Of a stretch of DNA of 64,000 nt, positions 31,940 through 43,983 are shown piece by piece. Made by a program: the position numbers and the translations under genes. The notes below the pieces were generated by a model. It was not told where the DNA came from. It did not search any database and worked only from the letters and a program-made list of their open reading frames with translations. The DNA lies in contig SADC01001202.1 of NCBI GenBank assembly GCA_004194705.1, positions 124,001 through 188,000 of the forward strand. The letters run 5' to 3'. The stretch's first letter is position 1. Each line of letters starts with the position of its first letter. This DNA is from Ditylenchus dipsaci. Its lineage: Eukaryota; Nematoda; Chromadorea; Rhabditida; Anguinidae.

Positions 31940-33540
31940 ACTTTCAAATAACCTTAAAATTTGATTTTCGCTGAACTACTAGCTTGATTATCACTCTTTT
32001 ATGCCGCATACATATATGTCTCAATTTTTTGTGTTTTATTTCAAAAAATTGAAGCAATTACATAATCCAGCTGAACCAAAAAATACAAAAGACTTTGTAA
32101 GAATAAATTTGTTTCAGAAGATTTCCTGCAACAAAGAGATTTAAAATGTTTATGTTTTATATTACACTGTGATAAAGATTTCTTCACTGCTTGGTAAGCA
32201 ACAAAATGAAAAGTAAAAGAAATTACCAAAGCACATTGCAATCGATAAAAAATTTAAATTGCCCAAGAAATAAGTTTAATTTTTTGTTTGATAATTTTTG
32301 CTAGTGAGAAGAATAATTTAAGAATTTTTTTAACAAACTTACAATGTAGTTTTTAAGGTGTTTGATTTATCCTAAATTTTTGTTATTATAATTGTTTGGC
32401 GTATTATGATGCTTTTGCCGATCATGCAGCAAGTCTACACCTCTTTCGCCGTTGATGGCAATGGCAATTCCATTTTTAAATTTGCAAGTGTTATTGTTTA
32501 TTGCAAATTTTTTTGAAATATTTTTTTATTTGCAATTTTTGATGATTGCTTAATTTATGAAAACCTTGCATGGTACTCAGTTAAGCGATGGTTTGAAATT
32601 TTGAAAGCTTTCAAATAGTTTTGAATGCAAACAATAACAAAAAATATTAATTCAAAATTTCTTTTCAATATTACTGGAATTTAACAAAGCTGTCCTCCGA
32701 AAATTCGAGAATTCACGATTGCAGTTGCCTTCAACGCAACGACAATTTTTTCGATTAATTTCAAGTTGGTGAAAAGTAGTACAGTCAAGTCTCGATTTAA
32801 CGAAACCCCGATTTAACGAAACTCTTGATTTAACGAACCTTTTTTGGTGGCTATTTGGCCACCGATTAAATAAAATGACTAAAATAAGCTCTCGATTTAA
32901 CGAAACCTTCGATTTAACGAACATTTTTGGCGGTCCCCAGGGGTTCGTTAAATCGAGACTTGACTGTATCTTTTAGTCTGGAATACATCAGAAAAAATAA
33001 ACAAAATAATTTAAATTTCATTGAGTCGACAAATACTAAAAATGACATCGAGCACGACAATCACCAATAAAATATTTGAAAAATTTCGGTTTTCGGCTCG
33101 GGTCGGCTTATCGTATAATTTGAGTCCCGACAACCATAAATACAGTCGAGTCCCGCTATAATGCCACCCCTCGGGACAATTTCACATGATCTTTTTTTAT
33201 CAGAACTTTTTAATTCAATTACACCACACACCGTATAACTTCTATTAATGAAACCGTGTCTATATCTTTCTCATATCACGAAAAGCAAAGGTTTTTTTTC
33301 ATTTACGCAAAATGTTTTGCAATGTTTTTTTTTATCAAAAATAATGTTCGCATTGTGTTTCCCACCCGATATGAGATAGGTATTGTAAAGAGTGATAGCC
33401 TGTAAGCATAGAAGCCTCTTCTACACCCTACAACTGGCCTAACAGAAAAAAAACTATATAGTGGGAGTTAAACAATGATGGAGTTGTCTCTATGCACGTC
33501 AAACTAATTTCGTTTCGAAATCATAGTTTTTTTCCGAAAC
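31940..33540. other. AT-rich upstream region of the aminopeptidase
   Basis: Mostly AT-rich. An open stretch at about 32,409-32,517 (+) reads MMLLPIMQQVYTSFAVDGNG; it might be an exon but has no support. A clear MITE (32,780-32,968) and a partial element starting TACAGTCGAGTCCCGC near 33,141 are included. Confidence 0.45.
32780..32968. mobile_element. TACAGTCAAGTCTCG MITE
   Basis: Inverted ends TACAGTCAAGTCTCGATTTA and TAAATCGAGACTTGACTGTA, with several internal CGATTTAACGAA copies and CCCCAGGGG near the right end. Confidence 0.88.
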
Positions 33541-33544
33541 AAAT

Positions 33545-33790
33545 TCGGGCGCTACTATAGAATACCCCCCCCCCTCCAAAAAATCCGACCTTATAAAAAT
33601 GCTGTAACTACCCTTGCAAACAACAAGTTTAGGCTTAGCCCTTAGGCTTGGGGTAGGCAGCGTACGGAAGTTGTGACTAATGAAGAAGTTTGCGCACATT
33701 TTCCGGGGTCTGGGACATAAATTTGGGTACTTTTTACTTAAGTTTTAAAAGGTCGATTTTTGGGGGTATTCTATAGTAGGGTCCAAATTC
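33545..33790. repeat. Poly-C fold-back element
   Basis: GCGCTACTATAGAATACCCCC and GGGGGTATTCTATAGTAGGG ends. The loop contains AGGCTTAGCCCTTAGGC and CCGTACGCTGCCT-type sequence also seen near 22,250. Confidence 0.7.
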
Positions 33791-34299
33791 GTAAATCTAC
33801 CGGGCAAGGCTGCATATACAAAATTTTCAAAAAATACCCGACACTTTTGAGATATCCTGTGATTAAACTGAGGGCAAGAATCTACCCTTTTTAATATGAT
33901 AATATAAAAATTTTAAGAAAATATTTTAAAGGGAGGTACATCTCTTGTCCGTATCTGGTCTAGCATGGAAATCCTTTTAATTCAAATTCAAACACATTTG
34001 TAGGTTGTGGTTTAAATATCTGCCCGCACGCTTTATTTTTCATATTTTTTTGGGTCTTTTAAAAGCAGAGATACACGACTACTTGAGGTAAATTAGAGGC
34101 CGAACCTCGGTAAGAATTATTTATTTTAAAGGTTGGGGGGGGGGGGGGGGGGGGGTTGAGAAATGGGTTTGTCAACCTAATGAAAACCCATTGACGGTTG
34201 CAAAAAATTTTAAAAATTATTGATGTGATTTATGATGGGTTTCACCAAATAATGTCGAATAATGTAGTGAAGCGCATCATAAAATCACATAAATAATTT

Positions 34300-35486
34300 T
34301 ACAGTAGCGGACAAAAATAATGTAACACCTGTACAAAAATCTAAGTTTTGGTAAAGTTCTAGTATCTCCTGGCAAAATTTTGTCCGGCAAAACATTTTAA
34401 GTGTATTTTTAAGCAAGGAACATGATTCTGCAAAAAAAATTCATTCTTGAGGGCACAATTTCATTCTACAGCCACTTTTTCACGACTAGTCCATTTTGGG
34501 CGGACAAAAGTAATGTAACACCTTTGATTTTTAAGGTAGTACTTCGTAGCATAACCATTTGCATCAATAACAGCTTCGCAATGTAAGCCCTGAATCTTGG
34601 CTGCAATTTGGTGGGTCAAACTCTTCTTTTTGATTATTCCGAAAAAAGTTATGCCCATCAACAAAAAAGTGTCGATTTCCAGTCAAAATAAAGGAAAATC
34701 TAAGGAAAATGACTGTTTAGCCACATAAATTATAGCTTTCTCAAAAAAATGTCGATGAAAAGATAACATCCATTGCACCATTCGAAAGCTCTTTGATTCT
34801 CTACAAAATGACATGTCGACAGTTTTTTTAGAAAAATACAGGGCTGAGAAACGGACGGTTGTATTCGACAAGACAAAAAAAGGCTAAAAAAAGGCAAAAG
34901 AGAGATTTTTTACCTTTTTACTTCAACCGTCCGTTCTCAGCCCTGTATTTTTCTAAAAAACTGTCGACATGTCATTTTGTAGAGAAATCAAAGAGCTTTC
35001 GAATGGTGCAATGGATGTTATCTTTTCATCGACATTTTTTTTGAGAAAAGCTATAATTTATGTGGCTAAACAGTCATTTTCCTTAGATTTCCTTTATTTT
35101 GACTGGAAATCGACACTTTTTTGTTGATGGGCATAACTTTTTTCGGAATAATCAAAAAGAAGAGTTTTGACCCACCAAATTGCAGCCAAGATTCAGGGCT
35201 TACATTGCGAAGCTGTTATTGATGCAAATGGTTATGCTACGAAGTACTACCTTAAAAAATCAAGGTGTTACATTACTTTTGTCCGGCCCAAAATGGACTA
35301 GTCGTGAAAAAGTGGCTGTAGAATGAAATTGTGCCCTCAAGAATGAATTTTTTTGCAGAATCATGTTCCTTGCTTAAAAATACACTTAAAATGTTTTGCC
35401 GGACAAAATTTTGCCAGGAGATACTAGAACTTTACCAAACTTAGATTTTTGTACAGGTTGTTACATTATTTTTGTCCGCTACTGTA
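34300..35486. mobile_element. Tc1-like fold-back transposon with IR/DR-type ends
   Basis: Ends TACAGTAGCGGACAAAAATA and TATTTTTGTCCGCTACTGTA. The two halves are near-perfect inverted copies about 590 bases long around a short AAAAAGGC-rich centre. In each arm a second copy of the terminal motif (GGACAAAAGTAATGTAACACC) lies about 190 bases inside the first. This resembles the paired transposase-binding sites of IR/DR Tc1 elements. Confidence 0.85.
34461..34664 (-). pseudogene. Tc1-like transposase C-terminal remnant
   Basis: The frame reads AKIQGLHCEAVIDANGYATKY. This fits the C-terminal RCEAVI.A.G..TKY pattern of Tc1-family transposases (family knowledge). The mirrored arm (about 35,120-35,325, + strand) contains the same piece with a frame change. 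Only the tail is present, so no activity is expected. Confidence 0.5.
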
Positions 35487-36175
35487 TATCTAAAATCTTT
35501 TTGCAACCGTCAATGGTTTTCATTAGGTCGACAAAACCCATTTCTCAACCCCCCCCCCCCAACCTTTAAAATAAATAATTCTTACGAGGTTCGGCCTCTA
35601 ATTTACCTCAAGTAGTCGTGTATCTCTGCTTTTAAAAGACCATGCTTTTTTTATGCAAATGATAATTTGACAAATTCAAATGCGCGCGGACATTTTTCTT
35701 TCGTCTCTCACTGTACTCTTTTGAGTCGCTCGAAAAAACTCCAAAGAGTAGAGTGCGAGACGAAAGAGAAGTGTCCCGCGCGCATTTCGAATTTGCCAAA
35801 CTTACATTTGCATCAACAAGTATGGTTCTTTAAGTATTTTAAGTATTTGATGTGCTCCCAAGAGCCTCATGATAATTTCGATACCAATCTCGGAAAAAAA
35901 TGTGCGGCTGAAGGAGTTGAATCAGCAACCTTCAAATCTGTTTGAATTTGAATTAAAATTATTTCATGCCGACCAGATACGGATAAGAGTTGTACCCTCC
36001 CTTCAAGATAAGCAGAAATTATTTCTTTTTATTATTTTTAACAGACAAAAATTATCACAGATAACATTATTAAAGCAGTATTAAAGTAGTGGAGTCTGGT
36101 AATGCTCGCATTCCAGTTAAGTCTGAATCCTGACCCATCGTTGGCTGAGTTGCGTCAGTGTAGAAGTCAACAAGC

Positions 36176-36192
36176 NNNNNNNNNNNNNNNNN
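36176..36192. other. Assembly gap (17 N)
   Basis: Seventeen undetermined bases. They fall between the giant palindrome and the left end of the second large repeat copy, exactly where an artificial join would be expected. Confidence 1.
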
Positions 36193-36717
36193 AAAGTTGA
36201 AATTTCAGCTTTTTTAAGCATAAAACTAAGAATCGTGAACATTAAAAACATGAGTAATAATGCAGCTCTATAACTTGGGGTTTTTCCTGCACAAAATTAG
36301 TGAAAACTTCGGCCTGCACGGCGATTTGAATTTTGTTATGACTCAGTCTCGTTGTAAGTTGTATCAGACATCCCAAAGCTTGCTCTACAAAGTTGTTCGA
36401 TTTATTTTGAAAAAAGCGAAATTTTTTAAAAATTTTACAATGAAAAAAAAGCTGTATAAGGAAATATTAACCCATGGTGGTTTGTGTGTGTCAAAAACTA
36501 CGAAATTCCATGTAGCGACAATAATTTTACTTCTCAGTCTGTAGCGCTGAATCTCAGTTTTATTTTAAGCCCAAATTTGCTGCAACAGCACAAAAAATAC
36601 TTCATAAAAACAACAAAGAAAGTTAAAATTTGCTTTTTCTTTTTGAGCCTAATTCTTATGTGTTTTGAAGCTACGAAACCCCTCTTTTTACCGATTTTCG
36701 CCACTTTGACACGACGT
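36193..36717. other. AT-rich stretch right of the gap
   Basis: No gene or element recognised. It shows no evident similarity to the left flank of copy 1 (before 4,253). Confidence 0.5.
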
Positions 36718-36993
36718 GGATCCGAAACCTCCCAAACGGCCTTTTTAAAATTTCTGTTTGTCAATCTTGTTCAGCGCTCAATTCAAGCCCTATGTGTATA
36801 TCTGTAGCGATCGGGCTTTGGAGTCTTAACAACAACATTTCGGTTGTTAAGAAATGACTGAAGTAAGATGATCACAAATTGAAAATTTATCTTAGGTCAT
36901 ATCTCAGCAATTTACCCATTTTCGCCGGAGGTTTTTTTGGAAAATTGTTCATTTTTCATTTTTTTTGTTTATTGTTGCAAATAAAAATATCGT

Positions 36994-37138
36994 TACAGTT
37001 AAACTCTCGATAATCCGTCACCCCTTGGGACCGGCCGTGGGGTGACGCATTATCAAGAGTGACGGATTAGCCTTATTTATTTAAGTCAAAACCAAACAAA
37101 GCGTCACGAAGGTGACGGATAAACGAGAGTTGACTGTA
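36994..37138. mobile_element. Longer allele of the TACAGT..CTCG MITE
   Basis: Starts TACAGTTAAACTCTCGATAA and ends AACGAGAGTTGACTGTA. Same insertion as 4,525-4,614 but with extra internal sequence including GCGTCACGAAGGTGACGG. Confidence 0.8.
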
Positions 37139-38638
37139 TAAAAAATTATTTTCGAATAAGATAACCTTTCGAACACTTTGAACACAGTCCGACTTTGCAA
37201 TTCCCACATCTGGGGATCGGTCGACTTTTGCAAATCTACCAATCTACAATGGGTGCGCTCTATAATGGTTTAGGCCACCATATCTGACTGCGTCAGTGGA
37301 TAGATTTTTTTTCAGTCGGTTTGCGCTTTAACTCTTTGAGATGGTAGAATGGCGTATGATTGTAAGTAACTCATTGTCACATAAATTAAGCTTTTTCTAA
37401 ATTCTGATGCGTGATTCGGACTCCTCGGGATTTTTCGGCTACTGGGATGCCTCAGAAAATAAAAATCTATCAAAGGTTATTTTTTCAATTCTCGAAAAAA
37501 GAAACACAGAAACTGTCGTTTCACCCATTTTGAAGCGAAAAAAAAAGTATCAGGTTCTTCAGAAAGTTTGCGACCACCACTGAACACACCTGTTTCTAAT
37601 TTGTTCCAATTTTCCTTCATGCGATAATGATTGTTTCTAATGCGATAGTGATGTGATAAAAAAATCAATCATCTGGTGGATCCTCCTCTAACAGTATACC
37701 ATCGACGAGTCAAATCAGTAAAGCCGGAAACAAAAACCAGATGCTTTTTTAATGAAAATTTCAAGTCAAAATCTAAATTGCTTTAATTCGGCTAAGGAGT
37801 GCTGCGTCACTCTCAATATTTACTTATCTTGCTCCGTCCTAAAATTGTTTCGTTAACTGTAGAATGCCATGCGGGAAAAAAGTTTGCGAACTAGCAGGAA
37901 ATTCGATTATTCCTTGATTAATTTTTCAATTAAAAGGTATCTGATTTCTTTATTTGGAATTGATTCGCCGATGGAAGGCAATTATATCACACGAAGTGGA
38001 GTATCTAGCTGGTAAATTATCGCGCATAGATATTATAAGTTGTTGTCGCGAATAGCAATGTTTTTATCACGAATAACAAGGTTAAAAAAGAAAAAAAACT
38101 AGGAAAAAGTCAAAAACAAAAGTGTTTAGGGGCAGTCGCAACGGTCGCGGCGATCTGAACAACCTGATAATCGAAAATACAAAAGGCCCACCTTTGCATA
38201 GTTAATAATTAAAAGGGGGATATTTACGGCTACCTTTTGACATTGATTAACTACATGGCTTCCACGTTTATTTGCTAATTCACAGGACAGTATGAGGGTA
38301 TATTACTGCCTATATTTATATCGGTTTGCGTCAAACTTTGTCAAAAAGTAGCCGTAAATGTTTCCCTTTAAAACTCTTTATGGATTTATGTAACAACTTA
38401 TTTTTTCAAAAAAAGTTTTCGATCAAAAAGAATTACTTGATTCATTTGACTTGCTGCGAAGCGAAGCTGGCACGAATTGTAATGTCAAACACTCAAAATG
38501 TATGCAAATTTAAGGAAAGTTAAAAAAGCACCGACAATTGAGAGGTGCCGCAAGGAACGAGCCACTATTGTAACTGTGGAACACAAAAGACAAGTAAAAT
38601 GTATCTTTGAGTTTTTTCCATCCCATGTTGTCGACTAA
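37139..38638. other. Intergenic region, copy-2 counterpart of 4,615-6,133
   Basis: No gene recognised. Same palindrome near 38,220-38,370 (ATTTACGGCTAC and GTAGCCGTAAAT). Confidence 0.5.
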
Positions 38639-38707
38639 TATAAAAGGAATGTACAATCAATTGTAATGGTCATTTGTTAGAGGAAAAATTGGTTCAACTA
38701 ATAAAAC

Positions 38708-41700
38708 ATGACTTTGATTTTCATCATTTTGTGGTTCTAATTTCTAAAGACTGTTTGGCTAAGTCTATTCTTGACAAATACGGGTGTGGAGATCCAGAAA
38801 ATGAGTGGAACATATTCTCGTTGAGGAGAAAGCTTTTTGCTACAAGGTGAGTAAACTCATTGTGGTAAATTGACTGTATTTGATCAATAACTTTGATGGT
38901 ACAGTGGAACTATAATGTGGCTTTATGATCCAGATCCGTCCTTTATTTAAAAAAAATTTCATTACTACTCTCCTTTGTAATATATAAAATTATGGGGCAA
39001 AACTTGAAAACTCTGTTGTATGAGAAGCAGCTTTTGAAATACAGTTGACTCTCGTTAAACCGACACCCCTAGGGACCGGCCCTTGAGTGTCGGTTTAAAC
39101 GAGAGTGTCGGTTTATCGAGGTGTCGGTTTAACGAGAGAATGAATTTATTTTTATGAACGTAGGTGTCAGTTTATCGAGAGTTTCTATATTTATTGCATT
39201 TTTAAGTCACAAATTTTCACTAAATCATTTCATTCAGAGAAAACATTTTTCAAACAAACAAAATCAATCAATAACAATAATGAAAATCTGTGAGCTTTTT
39301 TGTTTCTGATTCTTGGCCGGATTCGTTAGATGAATTCGTCCAGTCAACCACTGAGTTTTCAAATGGAAGAGGATCCAACAGGGCTTCTTCCATCTCTGAG
39401 TGCTTGCCAGTCCTCAGTTTTGATCGTTTCGCGCTGCCACCACGATCGATTGCTTGCATAATAGCCTCCTTGTAGTTGAGAAATGCAGATGAGAGTTTTT
39501 TTTGGAATGCCGAATTGCTTGGACTATTGCGTCTGATTGTTGTTCTTTGCTGCGGCCGCAATGACTGCCTTCTTCTGTTCCACAGTAAAACGGCCTTGCG
39601 CTTTCGAGTGCTCATCTAAAATGCGAAAGAAAATTAGAGAGCAAAAAACAAAACACACCAACAAATCAATTAAAAAATGCCCAAAGATTTTTTCCCCGAC
39701 AAAATTTTAATATTTTTTGGCGGTAATTCGAACTTGACAGAAAATTTAGGTGTGTCGGTTTATCGAGAGTGAATTTCTTTATGTGGACTGACTTGGGGGT
39801 GTCAGTTTATCGAAGTGTCGGTTTAACGAGAGTCAACTGTAGCTAAAAACCACCCTTTTGTTTTAATTTTTACCTCCTATACTCTAACTTTGACACACGT
39901 TCGATCATGATTGAAATTCAGTCGAGTCTTGATATTAGAGCACATGATCTTACAAAAGAGCGCTTTTTATACCGGTGCCCAAATGCATAAAACAAGAGGT
40001 CCGAAAAATCGGACCGATTTTCAAAAAAGCGGTTTTAAAATCGGTCTGAAATCCGTTAATGCTCGGAAAAGCGTTTTATGCATTTGGGCACGGAGCCCTA
40101 AGGGCGAAAAATTTTATCTGTTCGGAAATCACAAGCAAAAAAGTAAAATATGGATAGGCGGATCACATTCTGCAGTGGACGTGAAAAATAATATTCCCTT
40201 TTACCATAATCACTATAACCAGCATAATCAAAAATAAAAAAGTTGTTAATTTCCGTTATCCACACCACCATATATTTTTACTTTTCCTTCTATTTTTTTA
40301 TTTTTTTGGTTTTGATAGTAATTAAGGTGATTATGTTAACCATAATCACCTTAATCATCATAATCAGAATTCAAAAGATAATCAGAATTCATAATCACCA
40401 TAATCAGGAATTTTAAATATATAGGTGGTGTGGATAACGGAAAAGAACCATTGAAGTAAAAAGTGTTGGACTCGGCTGGAGCAGACTTGAGGGGCGCTTT
40501 TTTAATGATAACAATTTGGCAAAATTCAGAGCGCATTTTTGCACTTCTAGACCCTAAAAATTCACTTTCCATATGAAATTTTTAAATCCATATACAGTCC
40601 ACTCTCGATAAATTGGCACCCCTGGGGCCGTATGCATTGGCAGCTAGGATTGAGGATAGGATTAATCCTATCCTCAAGCCTATCCGTATGCATTAGGACG
40701 GATTGGATTCTAGATCGGATAATTTCAGTGCATTTTCAGAAACGTGAAATTATCCGATCTAGAATCCAAGCCGATCCGTATGCATTAGGACGGATAGATT
40801 AATCCTATCTCCAATCCGATCCGTATGCATTGGAACACGGATTGAGGATAGGATTAATCCTATCCTCAATCCTAGCTGCCAATGCATACGCCCCTGGGGA
40901 CCAGCTTGTAGTGCCGGTTTATCGGGAGTAAGCTTTGTCGAATTCCTTTTCGGCCAGCCAAATCATGCTTTTCAAAAGTGCCGGTTTATCGAGAGGGGAC
41001 TGTATATTGAAAATTTTTACACCAAAATGTATTCTTGTCTAAAAGCCTGTCGTAGAAAATAAAAAGATGTATAGGAGAAAAAAGCTATTCTCTTTGACAG
41101 ATAGCAATTTTGATTGTCTTGAAACATGGTGCTTATATCGAGACTTGACCGCACCAAAAACATTCTATTGCAGGCTATTTATTCAAACCAGCCATTTGAG
41201 TCGGCTGAGAAGACTTGTTCGGCTCTTCACAAATCTTCTCATCTAGCCTCTTTTCACAGTAGCAAAGAGTTCCACGCTATTGCAGGTATTATTTTGTTTT
41301 TCCCTACTCAAATATTTATTGGACTCTGTTTGAACTCTTTTTTGTGTCAACTTTATTGTGCCAATAACTTTTTTAAGAGCTACTATTGTCCCCTTCTGGC
41401 TCTACCCTTCACTTCTGGACTGGATTGTATCGTTGAATGAGACTTCTCTTCCAACTGCAAGTTTTTCGCTTTGGAATACAAAGTTTCAATGCTTATATTT
41501 AAGTTCAACGAGGAATTTGCACTGCCCTATATGCAACTGTACTTCACTGACAGTTCCAAATACAACTGGCCTATACCTGCACAGTTGTTCAACTCTTCAA
41601 AAAGACCAGCTGACCAGTCAATGGATAGTCATGCCTTTGAAAGTGTTCTTGCCAGTCCAGAGCTGTTGGAAGAGAAAAAGTATTGCATTCAAGTCAGAAG

Positions 41701-43800
41701 TCATCGTGGAGAAATTGAGATGCAGGAACAGGATTGCGATACCAAATTGGTAAAAACTGTTTGGAGTAATTTCGGTTTGCACCCATACTCAAGTTCAATG
41801 TCCACCTCCCGTTTGCATTAGTCCCCAAATTTGTTTTTTTAATGTTTAAATTTTTTCTATTTATTTTTTTGTAAAACATGTTGAAAATAGGAAAAAAATT
41901 AGGATGGGGACCAAGGCTAATTGGAGGTATACACCGGACTTGAGTGGGGGTGTATACCAAAATTAAGCCAACTATTTTTCAAAGGCTTTTTCCGATCCGA
42001 TAAGTATTTCGGCCACTTTTCGCCTTGGTCCACGTATCGCTTTTTCGGCTTGTGCTTAGGCACAAGGTAGGCAGGACGGACTCAAACTTGTTTTTCGCAG
42101 AATATACGCAAGTCCCTTCTAACATACGCTCGCCTACTCTGCTCCTAAGCCCAGTCCAAAAAACAACAACAAGGGAGACCACGGCAAAAAATGAACCGAA
42201 TACCGTATTTACTCTAATTTAAGCCCCCCCTCTAATTTTAACCCCCCCCCCCCCCCCTAATTTTAGCCGGCTCCCTTTCCATTTAAATACTTTTTAAAGC
42301 TTCGGGAGCATTCTCGAGGTCTTCCTAACGTACGCTGGTCTACCATTGCTAAGCCTAAATTTATACATTACTCATATTTAGGGAGAAAATCAGCTTGGGG
42401 TACCAAGACAATTTTTTTACCATTTTATAGTAAAAATGGTCAAAAATTTTCACCTTCAAATTTTCAACTTCAAATGGTATTATGTGGAAGGTGAATTAGG
42501 TGAATAACCATTTACACAGTATTTTTATTTCATCTAACATAGAATTTAATATTCTGTTGAATGTTAAATGAAATTCCATAAAATTCCGGGCCAACAATAA
42601 AATATAGCCGAAACAGTGACGAAAATTAAAAATTTTAAAATTATGGTGTTTCTCACAGCGATAAATTTTTGATTTGTGTTTCTGAATTGTTTTTATTTCA
42701 GTCATTGTATTTTCAGTTCCGGAATAAAAGCTCTTTGTTAGTTGACTTTTGTTGAGAAAAATGGGGTTAAATCAGGGAACGTAACTCTACTTTTTAAAAA
42801 GATTTGTATTTTTTTTGTACCAAAATCTTTTCTATTTTTGAAGTTTTTAGCCAAAATCTTCTTTTTCGGTGCTCAAAAATCAATAAGCACTGGATAAAAT
42901 GGCACTTTTTGCGGAAAAATGACCAAATTGTACTTTTTTTGGCCAAGTGTACTTTTTTCAAAATTTTGAGATACGTACCATGGGTTAAATAATTTAAGCC
43001 CCCCTCTAATTTAAGCCCCCAAAGAGGGAGGTTGAAAAATTTACACCCCGGGGCTTAAAATAGAGTAAATACGGTAGGTACTACAGCCCAAGTATTCATA
43101 TTAGTGTTTACCAGTGAGGTGCTCAACTTTTATTATTCACGTTACCTACACCTTTGCAGCAGTTAAATTGACTGCCAGGAAAAAAGATTATTAACAAACA
43201 GCCATCAAAAAAATAATTTTCCAGACTTTTGTGTGTAAAAAGCCGGCAACTCTGCTCCACTCTGTCCGTCTCACTCATCCAATTTATAATCAACTCCAAT
43301 CTACCACTGAAAAGGCTGTTGAGATCACCATCGACTTCTCGCTAAATAAAAACCAAACTAGTGGTTTCAAAGTAGTTACATCTTCTACTCCCAACACTCT
43401 TGATTCGATAACCACTGAGTCATCTACAAATTCCACTGAGGTTGGTCTTGCAGAATTTCTCAGCATGAAAACTAGTACTGCAAGGTTAACTACTACCACA
43501 ACTACTCATAATAATAATGACTCCACCACATCTGCTGCTGATGAAGACACCACCCAAACATCCAATCACCACACTTCTTCAACTGTAGAGCTGACTTCGG
43601 CAGGTCCTAATTCAACCACTAGCTCTGAAGACTCTTCCAGCAGCAGCACGGACAGCATTGAGACATCATCTTTGGATGCGGAGAATGGACAAGGAGGTGA
43701 AGAAGAAAACCATCATGGAGAAGGCACTTCACTTCCATGCTTCAGCATTGCCACCTTTACTTGGACATGTGTGGAGGGAGAGGTGATTTTGTTTGACTAA
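38708..43800 (+). CDS. Secreted C-type lectin with Ser/Thr-rich tail (copy 2)
   Basis: Exons: 38708-38846, 41174-41285, 41378-41749 (internal frame change), 43225-43800. Here the frame of the first exon runs into CGDPENEWNIFSLRRKLF, the expected start of a C-type lectin domain; copy 1 is shifted there. In contrast the signal peptide has a one-base deletion (copy 1 is intact), and exon 3 lacks one base near 41,433. The final exon matches copy 1 but the serine run is one codon shorter, and a few residues differ (N to T, R to H). TATAAAAG lies 62 bases before the ATG. Same gene as at 6.2-10.65 kb, as allele or duplicate. Confidence 0.75.
39040..39841. mobile_element. pogo/Tigger-type element with transposase remnant
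   Basis: Inverted ends TACAGTTGACTCTCGTTAAA and TTTAACGAGAGTCAACTGTA at a TA target, with subterminal CACCCCTAGGGACCGG. Unlike its copy-1 counterpart it retains about 450 bases that encode part of a transposase on the minus strand. It lies in intron 1 of the lectin. Confidence 0.88.
39268..39615 (-). pseudogene. pogo/Tigger-like transposase, N-terminal HTH remnant
   Basis: The reverse strand starts MSTRKRKA. In neighbouring frames follow FTVEQKKAVIAAAAKNN and SKQFGIPKKTL, then in the first frame YKEAIMQAIDRGG, SAKRSKLRTGKHSEMEEALL. This order matches the CENP-B type helix-turn-helix that begins pogo/Tigger transposases. After EEALL the sequence jumps to an acidic tail (NSSNESGQESETKK) without any DDE catalytic domain, indicating an internal deletion. 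At least two frameshifts are present. DNA-binding part only, inactive. Confidence 0.65.
40593..41004. mobile_element. TACAGTCCACTCTCG MITE interrupted by a younger insertion
   Basis: Same element as 7,667-7,807, split at CACCCCTGGGG by the 263-base palindrome described next. The flanking element sequence resumes after the duplicated target. Confidence 0.85.
40628..40890. mobile_element. 263-bp palindromic MITE with 9-bp target duplication
   Basis: Ends CGTATGCATTGGCAGCTAGG and CCTAGCTGCCAATGCATACG, internal units of GGATAGGATTAATCCTATCC and CCGATCCGTATGCATT. It is bounded by CCCCTGGGG on both sides (40,619-40,627 and 40,891-40,899). Copy 1 has a single CCCCTGGGG. A nine-base duplication fits a MULE-type or related transposase; the palindromic target leaves 8 bases possible. 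Confidence 0.88.
42201..43076. mobile_element. TACCGTATTTACTC element (copy 2)
   Basis: Ends TACCGTATTTACTCTAATTT and its complement near AATAGAGTAAATACGGTA are better conserved than in copy 1 (8,962-9,927). It occupies the last intron of the lectin. Confidence 0.8.
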
Positions 43801-43836
43801 AACTACTGCTTACTATATGTGAGAGTGTAAATGTGA

Positions 43837-43983
43837 TACCGTATAACCTCTATTAATCAATTGCCATTACCCCCCTCCTTTTTTTAAATAGGATTTCAGA
43901 GTCAAGGCCATTTTTGATTTACAATTTTAAAATTTTCGAGAAGTTGAAAAATAATCTACCTGACCGAAAGAGTTTATACGGTA
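43837..43983. mobile_element. TACCGTATAA MITE (copy 2)
   Basis: Counterpart of 10,691-10,830, directly after the lectin stop codon. Confidence 0.7.

Larger units (their letters stand above)
33930..36005. repeat. Giant nested palindrome next to the assembly gap
   Basis: Outermost arms GGGAGGTACATCTCTTGTCC (about 33,938) and its diverged complement ending GTACCCTCCC (about 36,000). Next arms TTTTAAAAGCAGAGATACACG and CGTGTATCTCTGCTTTTAAAA. Then a run of about 22 G (34,134-34,155) opposite a poly-C run near 35,551. Then the Tc1-like hairpin 34,300-35,486 in the loop. A further palindrome (35,637-35,835) interrupts the right side. Confidence 0.8.

Noticed and set aside
32409..32517. Open stretch MMLLPIMQQVYTSFAVDG as a gene
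   Set aside because: Short, isolated, no family, no second copy to compare.
34683..35044. Paired open frames on both strands near 34.7-35.0 kb
   Set aside because: They are mirror images produced by the hairpin arms and have no recognisable domain.
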